Of a stretch of 64,000 nt of DNA, positions 62,740 to 64,000 are shown piece after piece. Position 1 is the stretch's first letter; each line of letters begins with the position of its first letter. A program made the translations under genes and the position numbers. Below the pieces are notes generated by a model. That model worked only from the letters and a program-made list of their open reading frames with translations, did no database searches and was not told where the DNA came from. Source of the stretch: Paulownia fortunei (taxonomy: Eukaryota; Streptophyta; Magnoliopsida; Lamiales; Paulowniaceae); NCBI GenBank assembly GCA_019321725.1, contig CM033116.1, positions 3,654,642 to 3,718,641 of the forward strand, given 5' to 3'.

Positions 62740-63216
62740 AGCTTGGTACGTGTATTTGTGAGGTCCCGGGACTGGTCTGTACAGGAAAGAATCCTTACAC
62801 CAGGAAGAACACTTCTTACTCTCAGACACCTCCACCGCCCGCGTAAGACTAACGCTCTCATTGCAAGATCTGTGAAAAGGGCTTGTCTTTTCTAGTACTG
62901 AAAGTGAAATTCTGCTAAGTCAGAGGGCCCCTAGTCCACGTAGCTTTCTTGTCTCCCTCTGCAGAAAATGGGATTTTCATTACATTTCATGCAAACTCTC
63001 TGTTGCAACCCATCCCTGGTTTGCCTTTTTCCTACCTGACAGGCCTACTGTCACACACGCACTCACACAGTCGCATAAAGAGGTTTTGGGTCTCTCTCAT
63101 ACTTTTTGTGTGTGTGCAGAATTCCTCTATCATAATCTGCAGTGAAATCATGGACTTTGATTAACCACCACTACCACCGCCAGTTTGAATTCAGTTTCAG
63201 ATAGAACTTTTCTCAG
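62740..63216 (+). promoter_or_regulatory. Probable promoter and 5' leader exon of a gene beyond the window
   Basis: GC content rises sharply at 62760-62850. A leader-like stretch follows, with (CA)n and ACCACCACTACCACCGCC, ending TTTTCTCAG at 63216 before GTAAACAAAA, a good donor. A five-codon upstream ORF, ATGGACTTTGATTAA, is at 63150-63164. The T/G-rich sequence from 63217 to the window end looks like a 5' UTR intron. The gene itself lies outside. Confidence 0.45.
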
Positions 63217-64000
63217 GTAAACAAAAAAAAAAGAAAGAGGTGAACCATGGTGGCCAAGAATTCTTTTTATTCTTGATTTTTGGCAGTTATTTGGTTTTCT
63301 TGATGTGGGTTCAGTTCAGTTCTCTTATTAGTTTCTTATGCGTTTGGCATGTGATTTTGTGGTGGGTTGAATGCTGATTGGCATGCATGGATTAAAGTTG
63401 TGATCTTTGTTGGTGTTTTTAAGTGATTGGAGGTTGAAGGATTTGTGTGAATGTGGATTTTTCTGATTGGTGTTGGATTGTTTATGATCTTGAACTGCAT
63501 TTTCAAATTGTGATTGGTTTTGTGATTTGAATTTCTGGGATGTTTGTCCTTTTTTCCGTATCTTTGATGGTCCTTCTTTATTTTGTTTCAGATGGATTTA
63601 TGTTGTTTCGTTTTGCTTAAAGACATTGCATTTGCCTGCTTTTGGTTAATTTCAATGGATCTCGGAGGAAGTTCCAATTTTAGAATTTCCATCAGTTGGA
63701 ACTTTCCATTCATTTTAATTAGGTTCCCTTCTATGATTCTGAGCTTTCAGTTCAAAATTAGAGCTGTTGAATATGTCCTTCATCATGTCATAGGGTCTAA
63801 CTAATGGTACATGAATTAGAAATCATACAGTTCTGATTGAGAAGTAAATGGTTTTGGATGGTGAAACAAATCTAAGATACTGTACATTTTGATGCTGTTA
63901 AAATGATAATGCTGTTAGAACAGGCTTCGTATGGATAGTGTAGACGTTTCTTTGTTTTTCGTAATATATCTTCATTCGATCAAGTTGTACTATATTTACC

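Noticed and set aside
62949..63164. 71-codon frame in the leader at the right edge
   Set aside because: It starts at TTG, not ATG, and shows no protein family features. Only the five-codon ATG ORF at its end is a genuine upstream ORF.
63583..63804. 73-codon frame near the window end
   Set aside because: Hydrophobic, T-rich composition within a probable leader intron; an acceptor-like CAG precedes its second ATG but no domain is seen.
1..64000. tRNA, rRNA, CRISPR or bacterial operon features
   Set aside because: None found on reading both strands; codon structure and introns are those of a plant nuclear region.

Overview
This window is nuclear DNA from a flowering plant, most likely a eudicot. 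The genes are intron-rich, with GT/AG junctions that join every reading frame I rebuilt. They have 5' UTR introns and long AT-rich spacers, and several encode plant-specific families (GAMYB, FAR1-related, MATH-BTB BPM, LTPG, SERRATE). I cannot name the species. There are no prokaryotic, viral or CRISPR features.

Layout from left to right: a MATH-BTB (BPM) gene on + (1451-6697); a GAMYB-type R2R3-MYB gene on - (8041-10905, with a 5' UTR intron reaching about 12.27 kb); a plastid-type FHA-domain gene on + (14904-17114); an intronless-CDS F-box/WD40 gene on + (18698-20350); a GPI-anchored lipid-transfer-like gene on - (21335-24228); a monofunctional homoserine dehydrogenase gene on + with 12 exons (27244-33277); a FAR1-RELATED SEQUENCE 3-like gene on + (35521-40599); a large TraB-like gene of unknown role on + (41820-43757); SERRATE on - with 12 exons (46241-55556); an uncharacterised multi-pass membrane protein gene on + (57112-59903); and the probable leader of another + gene at the right edge (about 62.7-64 kb). 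All exon chains were assembled by hand. Each gives one continuous reading frame of the length I remember for its family.

Functional themes: SERRATE acts in miRNA processing, and the GAMYB gene carries an intact miR159 target site, so a miRNA-machinery gene and a classic miRNA-regulated gene lie about 38 kb apart. BPM and the F-box/WD40 protein are both substrate receptors for cullin ubiquitin ligases (CUL3 and SCF). FRS3 is a transcription factor domesticated from a MULE transposase. The neighbours BPM, F-box/WD40, homoserine dehydrogenase and the membrane protein recall the Arabidopsis At5g21010-21070 block, and SERRATE with FRS3 recalls At2g27100-27110. The window looks like conserved ancestral gene order rather than an accessory island.

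The structures not explained by the genes are: an exon-encoded module present about three times in the FRS3 C-terminus; a Helitron-like end inside a SERRATE intron; an antisense Ty1-copia RNase H relic in BPM intron 1; a MITE family represented at 26 and 41 kb; a separate MITE-like element in the LTPG intron; a 135-bp tandem duplication in the GAMYB 5' UTR intron; several G-quadruplex/i-motif tracts; and an upstream ORF overlapping the start of the TraB-like gene. I did not find a convincing new multi-gene system.
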